Shown here one piece after another: positions 1-9,809 of a DNA stretch of 64,000 nucleotides. Under the pieces are notes generated by a model that had not been told where the DNA came from, made no database searches, and saw only the letters and a program-made list of their open reading frames with translations. The stretch lies in contig OX637343.1 in assembly GCA_951799405.1 (NCBI GenBank), positions 10,704,524 through 10,768,523 on the forward strand, given 5' to 3'. The position numbers and the translations under genes were made by a program. Within the stretch, counting starts at the first letter, position 1, and every line of letters begins with the position of its first letter. Source of the stretch: Agapetus fuscipes. Taxonomy: Eukaryota; Arthropoda; Insecta; Trichoptera; Glossosomatidae.

Positions 1-207
1 GCAAAAAACAGTCGTGCGGATAGTACCCGTATATGGTGCGGCCAGATCGCGCGGAATTGCTCTACTTTTGAAGTTTTTAATTTTATTTCAGTTCTTGATT
101 TAGGGTTGGCAACTTCGTACGAAGAATGTAAAAAGAAAACAATCAGAATTATATATATATATTTTAAGGTAGTTTAGGGGTTAATACCTCAGACTCCAAA
201 ATCACAA

Positions 208-404
208 CTCCCGACCCTTCGAAAGCTGGGAAACCCCTGGTACTCATTCATGTGAAGGCTGAGTAAACTTTACGGGTATTTTATTTTAAGTTTCGAAATA
301 AACACCGAAACGGGAAATCGTTTTTGACACCCTCGGTGGGATTTGAGCCCGGGTTCTCGGCATGGAATGCAAGCTCTCTACCAACTGAGCTATCGACTGG
401 ACTT
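208..404 (-). mobile_element. SINE-C, partial
   Basis: On the minus strand it starts GTCGATAGCTCAGTTGGTAG, a tRNA-like A box, with the B-box region GGGCTCAAATCC nearby. The body then reads AACGATTTCCCGTTTCGGTG. The 3' third of the family is missing. Confidence 0.75.
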
Positions 405-655
405 CAACGTGGCCGTTATAATATCAGGACATGTAGCACGTGCAGAGGACTCCAGGTTCATCAGAACTGACCCCTTCTCAGGTTTTAGTCCACTCGGACG
501 TCCCAGGATGCGGTGGGCAGACAACGTTGAAGCAGATGCCGAAGTTTTGGGAGTGAGGGGACCATGGAGGGAAGCAGCACAAGACAGAGAGTCCTAGAGG
601 ATTGTGATCCGAAATTCCTGAGCTTTCAAGGCTTCTGAGCCGAATAAAGTAAATA
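343..655 (+). mobile_element. LINE 3'-end fragment
   Basis: A frame from about 415 reads GHVARAEDSRFIRTDPFS, then GRPRMRWADNVEADAEVLG and WREAAQDRES before a stop at 595. GHV..R, GRP..RW and W...AQDR are C-terminal signatures of non-LTR polyproteins. It ends in an AATAAAGTAAATAAAAAG tail just before cyclase exon 1. The first 70 bases overlap an antisense SINE-C. Confidence 0.75.
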
Positions 656-699
656 AAAAGTTATAATACCCATCTAATATATTGTTTTGTTGTCCCCAG

Positions 700-820
700 G
701 GTGACCTTGTGCAGCTGAAAGAACTTCCGACTGTTGGCACGTTTGAACTCAAGAGTAAGGCCATGGATTGCTTGGTGCTGACGCATGGTCTTCGTCATGA
801 GAACCTCAACCCGTTCATAG
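700..820 (+). CDS. Gyc76C: Gyc76C-like receptor guanylyl cyclase, exon 1 of window (kinase-homology N-lobe)
   Basis: This is the first cyclase exon in the window. It starts in phase 0 after a CCCCAG acceptor (AG at 698-699) and ends in phase 1 before GTAAAA at 821. It encodes 40 codons, numbered 1-40 here. VQLKEL holds the Lys at the place of the kinase ATP-binding Lys (residue 7), and FELKSKAMD and LRHENLNPFIG are typical of receptor guanylyl cyclase kinase-homology domains. This domain is a regulatory pseudokinase between membrane and cyclase. Earlier exons (extracellular domain, membrane helix) must lie upstream of the window. The exon sits in a clean 300-bp gap between a LINE remnant and a foldback MITE. 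Confidence 0.93.
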
Positions 821-927
821 GTAAAATGATAGATTCCACTTCATATTACCCATCTAAATACCGGATTTTACCGGGTTCAATGTTAAAAAATTGCGTGTTG
901 ATCTGATCTGTTGAACCATTTTTTGAA

Positions 928-1168
928 ATATTTAAAAAGAAAAATGGTAAAACATGGTTTTAATTCACTTTATTCTTTTTGTTATTGCTCGAACATTTTC
1001 GCCGAATGAGGCATCTTCAGGAGCACAATGGTTCTAACCATTATATACAGAATCATAAAGAACCATTCTGCTCCTGAAGATGCCTCATTAGGCGAAAATG
1101 TTCGAACAAAAACAAAAAGAATAAAGTAAATTAAAACCATGTTTTACCATTTCAATTTTTTAAATATT
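928..1168. mobile_element. Foldback MITE with about 100-bp arms
   Basis: The left arm ATTTAAAAAGAAAAATGGTA pairs with the right arm TACCATTTCAATTTTTTAAA. The inner arms CATCTTCAGGAGCACAATGG and GCTCCTGAAGATG close around a loop near 1040-1050. No coding capacity. It lies 107 bp downstream of the exon 1 donor. Confidence 0.8.
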
Positions 1169-1169
1169 A

Positions 1170-1466
1170 AAAAAACTGCGGTTATTTATTTTGCACAATT
1201 TATTTCAAGATACGGGTCACATACACAGAGTTGCTTTAGAACTGTACAGCTTGGCAGCTTTTATACAAGTCTGGCTTCAGAGAATCTCGGTCTCTATTTA
1301 TAGGTGAGAATACGGGTAATTACCGAAACCTTTGTGACTGGTACATGCGAGACCTCACCAGAAAATTATATTTAAAATATTCGAGTTAACACTCACAATA
1401 TCGACTTCAGAGACACACTCACACCAACTCACACAGGCACACAATTACACATGCGTAACAATGCAG
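1170..1466 (-). mobile_element. Antisense LTR-like sequence
   Basis: It ends at the high-coordinate side in GCGTAACAATG, i.e. a minus-strand start TGTTACGC typical of Ty3-like LTRs. On the plus strand the inverted promoter region reads CTATTTATAGG (TATA box CTATAAATAG on the minus strand), and AAATAA and GTAAAATAA-like polyadenylation signals follow in minus orientation. Confidence 0.5.
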
Positions 1467-1800
1467 TCATAATACATCATAGGTCAAAAAGAGGTCCAAG
1501 AAAAAGGTGTTGTAGGTCTTAAAGAAAGACCAGACCTTGTGAATCACATTTTGTAGAGAAAACCCAAACTCATATAATACTCGATTTGACCTTGCACCTT
1601 TCTTAGCAACTTCTTTGACTGAAAGTTCTTGGAAAGATGGACGAGACGTCACTTTCGTACTTATTTGTCTTATCTTCAACAGAGGTAATTTCACATGAGC
1701 AATGTTTGTATGTGTACTGGACCAATGTGTCTTATGAATGCTGGAAATTGATTTTGAAAAAATTAAAAAACAACTCACATTATCCTGTTTCACGTTTTAC
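1467..1800 (-). repeat. Interspersed repeat of unknown class
   Basis: The segment with GCAATGTTTGTATGTGTACT and ACCAATGTGTCTTATGAATG recurs at 18145-18310, and a shorter inverted version recurs at 43775-43815. A 108-codon minus-strand frame here has no recognisable homology and is not shared by the other copies, so I do not call a gene. Confidence 0.45.
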
Positions 1801-1929
1801 GACAAACAAGCACTAATGGCGGTATTCTCCAAGCTGTTTTACCAAGGCTTAACTCAACTTAAGGAACGAATAGTCTCTTCAGTACGTTCATCGTGAGTCC
1901 AACTTACTCCTTGCATTTCCTTCCTCCAG

Positions 1930-2066
1930 GATGCCTGACGGATCCCAGCAGACCAGCTCTGGTCCACGAGCACTGCAGCAGAGGATCCCTGGAAGACGTT
2001 CTGATGATGGACGAGATCAAACTGGACTGGACTTTCAGGCTGAGCCTTCTCACTGATCTCGTCAGG
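1930..2066 (+). CDS. Gyc76C: Gyc76C-like receptor guanylyl cyclase, exon 2
   Basis: The acceptor is TTCCTCCAG (AG at 1928-1929) and the donor GTAAAT at 2067. The split codon with exon 1 makes Gly41. Codons 41-86 contain [20 protein letters not shown] and LSLLTDLVR, the hinge and early C-lobe of the kinase-homology domain. CSRGSL is a hallmark of membrane guanylyl cyclases, and MDEIKLDW followed by [15 protein letters not shown] is the wording I associate with the insect Gyc76C branch. The exon ends exactly between codons (phase 0). A solo LTR begins 81 bp downstream at 2148. Confidence 0.94.
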
Positions 2067-2147
2067 GTAAATATATCATCTTTAACGTCATATTACATAC
2101 TGTGCATGCATACATAGAATAGTCTGGCACTAGTATGATGATGATAG

Positions 2148-2476
2148 TGTTGCGAACTACGAACTTCGAAGTACCTACGCACGCCTGTACAGGTACAATA
2201 GTGTGTGTACAGTCCAGTATGAAGGTAGTAGTAAAGTGCATGAACAGCTGTCTAATGTAATCTAGAAGAAAATCGAAGGATCTGGAATATGCAAGAATAA
2301 TCTCTTTTATACCTATATAAAGGGACTACTATGGGGCATCAGAGAGTGTCGATTATAACATTGAGCCGTGAAGTCGAAAGCCAGAGCTAGAAATCAATCG
2401 TTGTAAAATGTCAACCATATCGTGTAAAATAAATAATTGCAGTTTAATGAAGAGAGAACTCAGTAAAATCATTACA
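2148..2476 (+). mobile_element. Solo LTR
   Basis: It starts TGTTGCGAACTACGAACTTC and ends AGTAAAATCATTACA, has a TATA-like CCTATATAAAGGGACTAC at about 2311, and a GTAAAATAAATAATTG polyadenylation region at 2424. It is clearly related to 17298-17648. No internal retroelement sequence adjoins it, so it is a recombined solo LTR. No clean target duplication is visible. Confidence 0.75.
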
Positions 2477-2494
2477 ATATATATTTTTCGGGCT

Positions 2495-2710
2495 CACTTT
2501 TTTTTCAAGGAATCCTGTGTGGGAGACTCCCTAGATATCAGATACTCTTGTTGTAGTGCCGCAAAGGTGTTGGTGATGTGGCGGTTGATGTTTTGATCCT
2601 TTGTAGCAAGGCTGTTAGCTGCGCAGTGTTGTGTTGTGTGTTGCGTTGACTTTGTTTTGAGACACTGAAAGGAAGTAGCAATTAATAGATCGACACAGGT
2701 CACTTGCTGT
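2495..2710 (-). mobile_element. LINE 3' end (SINE-D partner type)
   Basis: In minus orientation it ends in INRHITNTFAALQQ, then a tail with CACTACAACAAGAGTATCTG and GGATTCCTTGAAAAAAAAG. The same C terminus is seen at 36862-37135, and the tail is shared with SINE-D copies at 3921 and 12763. Only the last stretch of the element is left. Confidence 0.65.
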
Positions 2711-3306
2711 CAAAATGTCAAGTTTCAGTCTCGCCAACACAAAAACTGTTATCTATTATATTTGTTTATTGGTAGGTATTTTTTTTTAACTAATTTGTTA
2801 TTCGTTGCTAAGGATGGTAATCCCATACAAGATTGGTGTTTGCTCGCCGAGAAAAAAGTTGCAAATTCAAAAATCTTTCGACCTCTTTTAAAAATGTCGT
2901 TAAAATTTATATTTTTACTCCCATGAGATTTAGTTTAATGTAAAAATAACCGATGTTTTTTTTTTGAGATCTTTCTTAAAATAAATATGAAAATTTCATT
3001 CAGAAAACTAATTTGAAAATTCATTTTTTAAGCCCGGAAGCTCTCCTCTGGGTCGCAATGTAGCCAACCGACGAAAATAAAATTAAGAAAAAAAATATAG
3101 AGTATGAAATTTATTCTCCCATACAGGATTTGTTTACTCGTTATTTTCAGATTTTTTTAACAGGAAAATAAAAAAATCTTATACCACCATTTTTAAGTTA
3201 TTTTTTACGGTTTTAAAATGAACTGAAAAGTCCAGGTGATTCTTTTTTGTTTAGAGCATTTGATTTAGAAGCCAGAAGTATAGGATTCGTTTTCAAACAT
3301 TAAGAA
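2711..3306. other. Intron, nothing recognised
   Basis: AT-rich unique-looking intron sequence with T runs. I see no ORF with family resemblance and no repeat shared elsewhere in the window. Confidence 0.6.
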
Positions 3307-3319
3307 ATGTGTTATCAAA

Positions 3320-3415
3320 AATCATTTCATCCTCAGTCGTCGTGCAGAAACGGTGCCCCTGAATACGTTGGCCACGTTGCCAACGAAACGTCGAGAAATA
3401 TGATGATTGTAATTG
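3320..3415 (+). repeat. Interspersed repeat fragment
   Basis: CGTCGTGCAGAAACGGTGCC followed by AACGAAACGTCGAGAAATA matches, with divergence, 61570-61640. It resembles the 3' region of a retroelement, but the class cannot be fixed from this much sequence. Confidence 0.45.
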
Positions 3416-3445
3416 ACTGTCTTTTTCCGTTTATTCCTCATCTCC

Positions 3446-3594
3446 TGGGCTGGAAGTCTCATGACCACGGTAACTCTTACCTACCGAATATCGGTAATAT
3501 TTGTATGAAGACCAATCAGCTGTTCACTTGCGGCCATCTTGGATTGACAGCTCTTCATGCAAATATTACCAATATTCGGTAGACTTCCAGCCCA
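3446..3594. mobile_element. Foldback MITE, family FB1 copy 1
   Basis: The outer arms are TGGGCTGGAAGTCT and AGACTTCCAGCCCA, with inner arms around TACCGAATATCGGTAATATT. The loop reads ACTTGCGGCCATCTTGGATT. The copy at 45758-45936 carries the same loop in the opposite orientation. Confidence 0.85.
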
Positions 3595-3595
3595 G

Positions 3596-3712
3596 ATAAT
3601 GGTGCCCCCCAAAGCACTGCAATCTGTATTTATAGGTAACCAAAGGATATTCTAGCATACACCAGACCATGCTAGAACCGTCTCGAGTAGACTTGACTGG
3701 GAATTGACTGTG
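3596..3712 (-). mobile_element. Antisense LTR fragment
   Basis: CAAAGCACTGCAATCTGTAT then TTATAGG and a later CTCGAGTAGACTT match the 13180-13265 LTR region in the same orientation. It ends about 25 bp before cyclase exon 3. Confidence 0.4.
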
Positions 3713-3736
3713 CTTTTTGTGGTCCTTCCTCCCCAG

Positions 3737-3896
3737 GGTATGCGGTACCTGCACTCCACCCCGCTGAAGGTCCACGGCTACCTGACCTCCAGGAACTGTG
3801 TGATAGACGCGCGCTGGGTGCTCAAGGTCACCGACTATGGTCTCCCGGCGTTCTACGAGGCCCAGGGCATTCCGCCAACTTCCAAAAACGCAAGAG
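3737..3896 (+). CDS. Gyc76C: Gyc76C-like receptor guanylyl cyclase, exon 3 (pseudo-catalytic loop)
   Basis: The acceptor is CTCCCCAG (AG at 3735-3736) and the donor GTAAGA at 3897. It starts in phase 0 with Gly87 and ends in phase 1. HGYLTSRNC (99-107) replaces the kinase HRD loop, so the catalytic Asp is absent. DYG (119-121) replaces DFG, with the metal Asp kept. This is the usual pseudokinase pattern of receptor guanylyl cyclases. RNCVIDARWVLKVTDYGL and FYEAQGIPP support the Gyc76C assignment. A SINE-D with a LINE-type tail starts 24 bp after the donor. Confidence 0.95.
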
Positions 3897-3920
3897 GTAA
3901 GAACGCTACGCTACTTTTTT

Positions 3921-4236
3921 TATAAGAAATTCTGTGCAGAAGACTACCTAGATGTCAGAAACTCTAGGGGCCTATGACAATTGTTGTAGTGCCGCAGAGG
4001 TGTTTACGAGCTTGGTCGTCGCTACAAAGCGCCAATACGCAAGCAAAACCCAGTTGCTGTAAGGCTGGATTGACCTTTTTGATGACCGGTCTTTGGTAAA
4101 AGTTAATGATTTTTTTAACCCAGCAAAGAGCAAATTTGAAAATATAAATGGTATATTTTTTGTGCTCCGCCGGGATTCAAACCGACAACCTTCCATTTAC
4201 GAGTCAGAAATGTTAACCACCACACTACGGACCGGT
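3921..4236 (-). mobile_element. SINE-D with LINE-type tail
   Basis: Minus orientation: the tRNA-like head CCGGTCCGTAGTGTGGTGGT and B box GGTTTGAATCCC at the high end, the body TTGAAAAATCATTAACTTTT, and a tail through GCACTACAACAATTGTCATA to CTGCACAGAATTTCTTATAA at the low end. The tail equals the end of the LINE at 2495. It lies just past the exon 3 donor. Confidence 0.85.
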
Positions 4237-4315
4237 AACTAACACTACTTAGTTACAAATACATTTTAACTTCCTGCCTTTTTTCCCGAAGGTGTCGCAT
4301 TTGACAAGCTCAGCC

Positions 4316-4453
4316 TATTTATTTTTACAGGTAAATGGGCCGGTATTACGCTTACCAATTGAGTTAAAGTATGTGTATCCCAGCTCCCAAGGGGGCTGGT
4401 TCTCATTTCTTGTTAAGACCGAGTTAACCAAGTAAACCAGTATTTTTACTCGT
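4316..4453 (-). mobile_element. SINE-C, degraded 3' half
   Basis: It contains AAGGGGGCTGGTTCTCATTT on plus and ATTTTTACAGGTAAATGGGC, which match the SINE-C body. The head is missing. Confidence 0.6.
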
Positions 4454-4649
4454 AACATACTTGCTCCTCTATGCTCTTAAAATGTTATACGATACTCAGA
4501 AGGTGAGGTATCATCTATTTTTTAAGTTTATCTAAAATACTAATACTATGTGCATAACAATGTCCACGTTAAAAATAACGGGCACAATACAATAAGTGTC
4601 CACCAGTACATGCCATCGATTACAATCTACTCAATGCTTTTAATATATA

Positions 4650-4960
4650 TATCGACGGTTAAAAAGAAGAGTTATGAATGCTATCCTGCTTGAAAATTTC
4701 CGCTCTTTCTAATGCGCTAACTCCCATAGCTCTACGATAATTTTTGTGTTGTTTATGCCCAAGTAAACAACTGCGTTTTCGAAGTGTGGTTTTGGTGTAG
4801 CCGACATGATTTTGGCCTTTTTTTCCTAAAGGCGCTTGTGTCTTGCAAAACAAATCATAAAACCACATTAATAGGAATGCCAATGCCTTTATTATTTTTT
4901 TTTAATTTTGAAGCTGTTTTGATTTTAACGATATGATAACAATTAAAAAAAATCATGCCA
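4650..4960 (-). repeat. Interspersed repeat, inverted copy of 20020-20310
   Basis: The text around GTTGTTTATGCCCAAGTAAA and TGGTTTTGGTGTAGCCGACA is the reverse complement, diverged, of 20170-20240. The element class is unknown. The 74-codon frame here is not preserved in the second copy. Confidence 0.5.
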
Positions 4961-5019
4961 TTTTTCTGCAATCTCAAAATTTAGCTGCTTTCCTGAACAA
5001 TTTTTGTTTATGATGATGA

Positions 5020-5265
5020 TGATGATGGATGATTTATTTCCTGTGGCGCCATTTAATGGTCCAGGACCATCTCAAGGGCGCTATGGCTTCTGGAGAAAAG
5101 TAGTGTCTTCAGTCCCTTTCTGAAGGTGGTTGTAGGCTGGTTCGCGCGAACACCGATGGGCAAATTGTTCCAGGCAACCGGCCCGGCCACCGCAAAGCTC
5201 CTGTCTGCAAAATTTGATGTGTTCGAGTTTGTTTATGTCGCTTATACTGCTCGGTATACTGCATT
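5020..5265 (-). mobile_element. CR1/L2-like LINE 3' end
   Basis: The minus frame reads DRSFAVAGPVAWNNLPIGVR then TTTFRKGLKTLLFS. The FAVAGP..WN.LP..VR string is the classic C terminus of CR1/L2-group LINEs. It ends in an (ATC)n run, seen on plus as GATGATGATGATGATGG. Confidence 0.8.
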
Positions 5266-5540
5266 TTAACCATCGATATATCTTTAATTGATAATGCTTG
5301 TACTCTTATTAAGTGCACTTCGTATTATGAAAATATCTGCCCAGGTTTGAAATTCCACTCAGCGATAATTATCATTTCCAATTCGCGACACGGCCGCGTC
5401 TATTTGCAAATCCTGAAACTGCGGAGCAGATTTATTTCAGGCTGAACTCTCCAGACTGGGAGACTTCTGAAAGGGCAGGGCTTTCTAGAAAAATTAACGC
5501 TCTTGGTAACAGATTCATGTCTACACTTTTTTTTTAAATA

Positions 5541-5888
5541 TAGATTTGTGAAGAGGAATGCAATTCATCAACCTATTCTGCCTGGCCAGAAACAGGTACT
5601 AATATCTAAATCTATATCTATGTTGCAAAGATATGTATTATTTGAGGTTCATGTTAAATGCATTCCCACATGCAGACACGCATAATTTCGCGCTCACACA
5701 TTCCGCATGTGGATCTACAATATAAAAACCCAATCTCAAATGAACATAAGCCCTGTAACTCTTGCTGACCTTCCCTGAAACAGGTACTAATATCATCAAT
5801 TAATAATTCATTATTGCTTATTTTAAAGAATCATTAATTAATAACAACCCAATGACATCTGTTGAACCAGGGTCAAAGTTATGGTGAT
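5541..5888 (-). mobile_element. SINE-B split by an A-repeat
   Basis: SINE-B body segments GAATGCAATTCATCAACCTA (5558) and CATCTGTTGAACCAGGGTCA (5857) flank a LINE 3' UTR insertion at 5607-5776. The tRNA head is lost at the high end. Confidence 0.75.
5607..5776 (-). mobile_element. A-repeat inserted in SINE-B with 18-bp duplication
   Basis: The flanks carry GAAACAGGTACTAATATC at both 5589-5606 and 5777-5794. The LINE 3' terminus (AAATCTATATCTATG in antisense) is at the low end, and the 5' truncation falls at CCTTCCCT, where the UTR itself continues with GAAACAGG. Confidence 0.8.
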
Positions 5889-6625
5889 AGATATTATTGA
5901 TTGACCAAAGTCGAAGATGACTCAGAATGGCCAAAAATAATATGCCAGAATGGCCAAAATAATACGCCAGAATGATTAAAAAGTAAAATTAAAATTATCT
6001 TCTTCCTCATCCTTTCTCGGTCCACTTCTGGACGTACGCCTCCTCCAATCTTGTCCATGCCTTTCAATCGGCTGACGTGCTCTGTTTTCATTGTTTTTTT
6101 TTATTCGTACAGAGTGAGCAGCCTCATACCAACCTGTTAGTCAAGGAAATGATTCATTTCGAAAGATTGCTCAATCAATCTTCACAATTGAAATTGACAT
6201 TTTAATAGTTTATTATTATTTTGAAGTGAAAGATAAATGAGTTCCGTTCAGAATGGTCGCAGTATTAAAATAAAAAGTAAAGAATTGATTTCATTGCAAA
6301 TGCGGCATCTGCCTATATTAGATTTTTATATGGAGGGGCGCAATCCGAACGCTCAGTTATGCGCTGCATTCGCGAATTAATAAAACGCTTTTAAGCATTG
6401 AGTTGTAATATTGGCGGAGAAGAAACTAGATCACGGCATTGAGGCATACTACGAGGGTCACCTGTCAACCAAAGAGCTGTCAAAAACCACAGATTACTTA
6501 ATAATCATGTGAAATCCTATGACTGATTATTTATGTTTTTTAAAAACAAATTACTAATTAAACACTGTTTCTTTTCACACAATATATCAATTTATTTCAA
6601 TCATAGATTACTAACGTTTTCGACC
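5889..6625. other. Intron, mostly unrecognised
   Basis: It includes TAATATGCCAGAATGGCCAA twice in variant form near 5937 and 5959 (a short direct repeat). Otherwise it is AT-rich sequence without coding signal. From about 6585 the text (ACTAACGTTTTCGACCCTAT) continues after the two nested hAT elements at 7878. Confidence 0.5.
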
Positions 6626-6633
6626 CTATAGGT

Positions 6634-6804
6634 CAGGGGTGCCCATACTTTTTCTTGAGGAGATCGACTTAGCAAAAATTTATGAATAGGAGATCGACAT
6701 ATACTTTTGCCCATAAAAATTCTGTTGACGGGTGGGGGGGATTTTTCGATATCCTCGGCGATCGACTTCAAAACCCTTCGCGATCGACCATTTGGTCACC
6801 TCTG
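6634..6804. mobile_element. hAT MITE with 8-bp duplication CTATAGGT
   Basis: Left end CAGGGGTGCCCATACTTTTT and right end ATTTGGTCACCTCTG are imperfect inverted repeats of the hAT type. The duplication CTATAGGT is at 6626-6633 and 6805-6812. The interior repeats GGAGATCGACTT and GCGATCGACCAT, with no ORF. Confidence 0.9.
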
Positions 6805-6811
6805 CTATAGG

Positions 6812-7869
6812 TAGGGACTGGAAAATTTCGCGATCGCGATAAAACGAATTTATTCGCGAATTTTGATGTTTTTACGCGAATAACGCGAAATTTGAGGTTT
6901 TACGCAAATATCGCGAATTTTCGTACTTTTGGTAGAAATTGTGCGAAAAAGTTGTTATGTGTCGCTTCTGCAACGCAACTATTTTGTGGGAAAGAAAAGA
7001 TTTCTTGTGAAAACCCTTTGCAAGGTGCAAAGCACAAAAAAAATGGTCGGTGTTATAGCCGAGGGGGCCAAGTGGGCCAAGTGGGCTGATCTTTCAACGT
7101 TGAAACACGCTAGAACGCTAGACGCGAGGTTCGATCCCCGCCTGGGTCATTTGACCATAAATTTGACCCTGGTTCAACAAATGTAATTGGGTAATTATAA
7201 ATTAATAATTAATTAAAATGAACAATACTCGTAATGATTTTTTCATTAATGATATTAATACCTGTTTCTGGCCAGGCAGAGTAGGTTGGTGAATTGCATT
7301 CCTATTAACAAATCTATTTTATTAAAAAAATAAATGATAAGCAGAACTGTCCTGGACATCCAAACAGACTTGAATCGTGACATCAATGAAATAGGAAATA
7401 CATCAAGGAGTGAAGCTGCTGCTGGATTAGCCAAGAACACAACTTGAGGCTTTCATAAAAGCCAACATCCCTCGAAAAAATTAGATACCCCTCATCTAGA
7501 GAGACTAAATGTAATATTTTAAAAGGATATTGCAGGGTATTCGGAGTGTCATTCAAATATTAATACTTTTTTCAATCAATGGTTTTTTGTAAGTTGTAAC
7601 TCGTATTGATTCAGATGTTGTTTATTTATTGTTTTTGAAGGTACATATTTTTGTTTATATAATAAATTGTAAATATTAGTAAAATCTATAGTTTTGAAAT
7701 TACATAAACCTTTATTTCGATCAAATCAACCCTAAAAATTACATCGAATCTCCCCGTTTATCATAAAAAATAACGCGAATTTCCCTGTTTTTGATCAAAA
7801 ATAACGCGAATTTCCCGAAAAAATAACGCGAATTTCGCAAAAAATAACACCACTTTTTTCCAGTCCCTA
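6812..7869 (+). mobile_element. hAT element hAT-1, copy 1 (non-autonomous, 1058 bp)
   Basis: The TIR is TAGGGACTGGAAAA, the right end TTTTTTCCAGTCCCTA, and the 8-bp duplication GCTATAGG lies at 6804-6811 and 7870-7877. Both subterminal regions are packed with TAACGCGAATTTC-type repeats. Weak transposase remnants are visible (LEAFIKANIP near 7445). A SINE-B lies inside, shared with copy 2 at 21418. It landed exactly on the target duplication of the preceding MITE. Confidence 0.92.
7046..7336 (+). mobile_element. SINE-B carried inside hAT-1
   Basis: The tRNA-like head GTTATAGCCGAGGGGGCCAA and B box AGGTTCGATCCCCG are followed by the body GACCCTGGTTCAACAAATGT. It ends AACAAATCTATTTTATTAAA. This copy shows the head best among SINE-B copies here. 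Confidence 0.8.
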
Positions 7870-7877
7870 GCTATAGG

Positions 7878-8235
7878 TCATCATCAGGTCCTATGTTTTC
7901 TTGCTTCCTCCATATTTTGTTTCGACATATAATGCTAACACATGCCGTTATGTTTTATTATAATGCCATTTCTCTTACAAAACTGTCAAATTCAACTACC
8001 AAAATAATAACAACGCGTGCGCACATGCTCCACGCAGTAAAGACATTTTAGTGATGCCAACAATGCTGAAAAAAATAACAACAGCTGTACGTTTTGCCTG
8101 TTAACAGTGTGGTGAAACTCGAAGTATAATTGTTCTCTTTCTCATTAACTAGGTATTTAAGATTAGTGTTGTGGTAGGTAGGTAGATAGGTGCAAAACAG
8201 AAATAGTGTCTACCTGCGTCAAGGTACTTTCAAAA
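7878..8235. repeat. Interspersed repeat fragment plus unrecognised intron
   Basis: 7885-7960 (TCCTATGTTTTCTTGCTTCC, ATAATGCTAACACATGCCGT) is related in inverse orientation to 16015-16095 (ACATAACGGTATGTGTAATT). The remainder shows nothing. Confidence 0.45.
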
Positions 8236-8790
8236 GCAACTAAGCTACACATATGGTATAACTTATATTAGCGTAACTTCGTTATTCCCGATGGGTTCGC
8301 ATGTGGCGATTCATGACCTTTTTATTTTTACGGGGAAGGGGGCCGGCCTCACGCCTACCACTTTAGTTGATGTGGGGGTTTCCCAGCTTCCAGTGGGCTA
8401 GTTCTCATTTTTTGTGAAGGCTGAGTAGGTATTTATTTTGAGTTTGAAATAGAAACCGAAAACGGAAATCATTTCTGACATACTCGGTGGGGATCGAACC
8501 CTTGCTTTCGGCATGGAATGCAAGCATTCTATCAACTGAGCTATTGACCGGACTTTTTACGAACTTGGTCGTCGCTCCAAAGCGACAATTCTCAAGCAAG
8601 ACCCAGTTGCTGTAAGGCTGGATGGACCTTTGGTGACCGGTGTTTGGTAAAGGAGTATGAATTTTTCAACCCAGCGAAGAGAATATTTGAAAATATGAAC
8701 GATATATTTTATGTGCTCCGCCGGGATTCGATCCGACAACCTTCCGTTTACAAGTCTGAAGCGATGCCAGTAGACTCCAGACTGGTGGGT
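8236..8790 (-). mobile_element. Composite SINE D-C dimer, copy 1
   Basis: Read on the minus strand, a SINE-D (8553-8790, head damaged) runs straight into a SINE-C (8236-8552) at AAAAAGTCCGGTCAATAGC. The C part is full length, to TATGTGTAGCTTAGTTGCTT. The same junction occurs at 20663 and 41752. Confidence 0.85.
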
Positions 8791-9150
8791 AGGTGTAGAG
8801 GAGGTAAACAGACATAGTGTCTATATGCGTCAAAATGGCTTCAACTCCACTTTTTTATTACTCAATACTTTAAAGTGCACATTCAGCCAAATATTGACAT
8901 TGGGTATTATCTTGGGTGCATTATTGGAAAAAATATAATTTCCAGTTTGGAGGACATTGTTCGGTTTTTATCGGTATTTCAGGCTCACAATAAACAGATT
9001 TTGAATAAAGTATTGCATCAAAAGAATATTATTTTTCCAATGATGCACCCTTTGGAATTTGTTTTTAATTTTTCTCGATTCTATTTTTAAAAATAATCTC
9101 GTATTTTTAAATGATTTGTATTAAGCTAGATGCACTAACCGTGTTTTCAA
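8791..9150. other. Intron, nothing recognised
   Basis: A 71-codon AT-rich frame (8875-9090) has no family resemblance and no splice-site support. I see nothing else. Confidence 0.55.
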
Positions 9151-9455
9151 TTTAATAAAAAGTTCGATGAATTTATTTCTCACAATTTATTTTCAGATAC
9201 CGTTAAAATTTGGTTCGAACAGAAATAAATTTTCTACTGTGTTGCTCGCCAGCTTTGATACTAGTCTCCCTTCAAAGCATTTTGATCTCTATTTATAGGC
9301 GTATACGAGGTAAACTGGCATATGCGAGACCATGTCAGAATATTCCATTTTAGAATATTCGAGGAAATGCTCATATCATCCAACAAATACAAGTATAATT
9401 TTTAAGGTACTTAACATCTAGAGACACAGACTCTGTCACTATTGTAAGAACAGGT
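9151..9455 (-). mobile_element. Antisense LTR-like sequence
   Basis: The order ACAATTTATTTTCAGATACC, CTCTATTTATAGGCGTATAC, CATATGCGAGACCATGTCAG matches 1195-1360 in the same orientation. The LTR ends are not preserved. Confidence 0.5.
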
Positions 9456-9495
9456 TTCATCTATTTTTCTTACCTGTTCTTCAATAATAATATTA

Positions 9496-9789
9496 ACAAT
9501 ATTAGGATGATTTATTTGGTGAGCGCTGTTTTTGTGTGTATCACACCTCAAGAGCCCTCTGCAAGCTTGGTCGTCGCTGTAGAAAGCGCCAATTCTCAAG
9601 CAAGACCCAGTTGTTATAAGGTTGGATGGACCTTTCAGTGACCGGTCTTTGGTAAAGGTTTATGAATTTTTCAACTCAGCGAAGAGCACATTCGAAATAT
9701 AAATGGTATATTTATATGCTCCGTCGGGATCCGAATCCACAACCTTCCATTTACGAGTCCGAAGTGTTGCCACTGGACTACGGACCGGT
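9496..9789 (-). mobile_element. SINE-D with short tail
   Basis: The minus head is GACCGGTCCGTAGTCCAGTG. The body runs to the low end ATTAGGATGATTTATTTGGT, which in this subfamily replaces the LINE-type tail. Confidence 0.88.
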
Positions 9790-9809
9790 CCAAGTTTTGG
9801 TCCAAGTTC

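Noticed and set aside
1467..1793. 108-codon minus-strand gene
   Set aside because: The nucleotide sequence is a dispersed repeat, the frame is not kept in the second copy at 18145, and no protein family is recognised.
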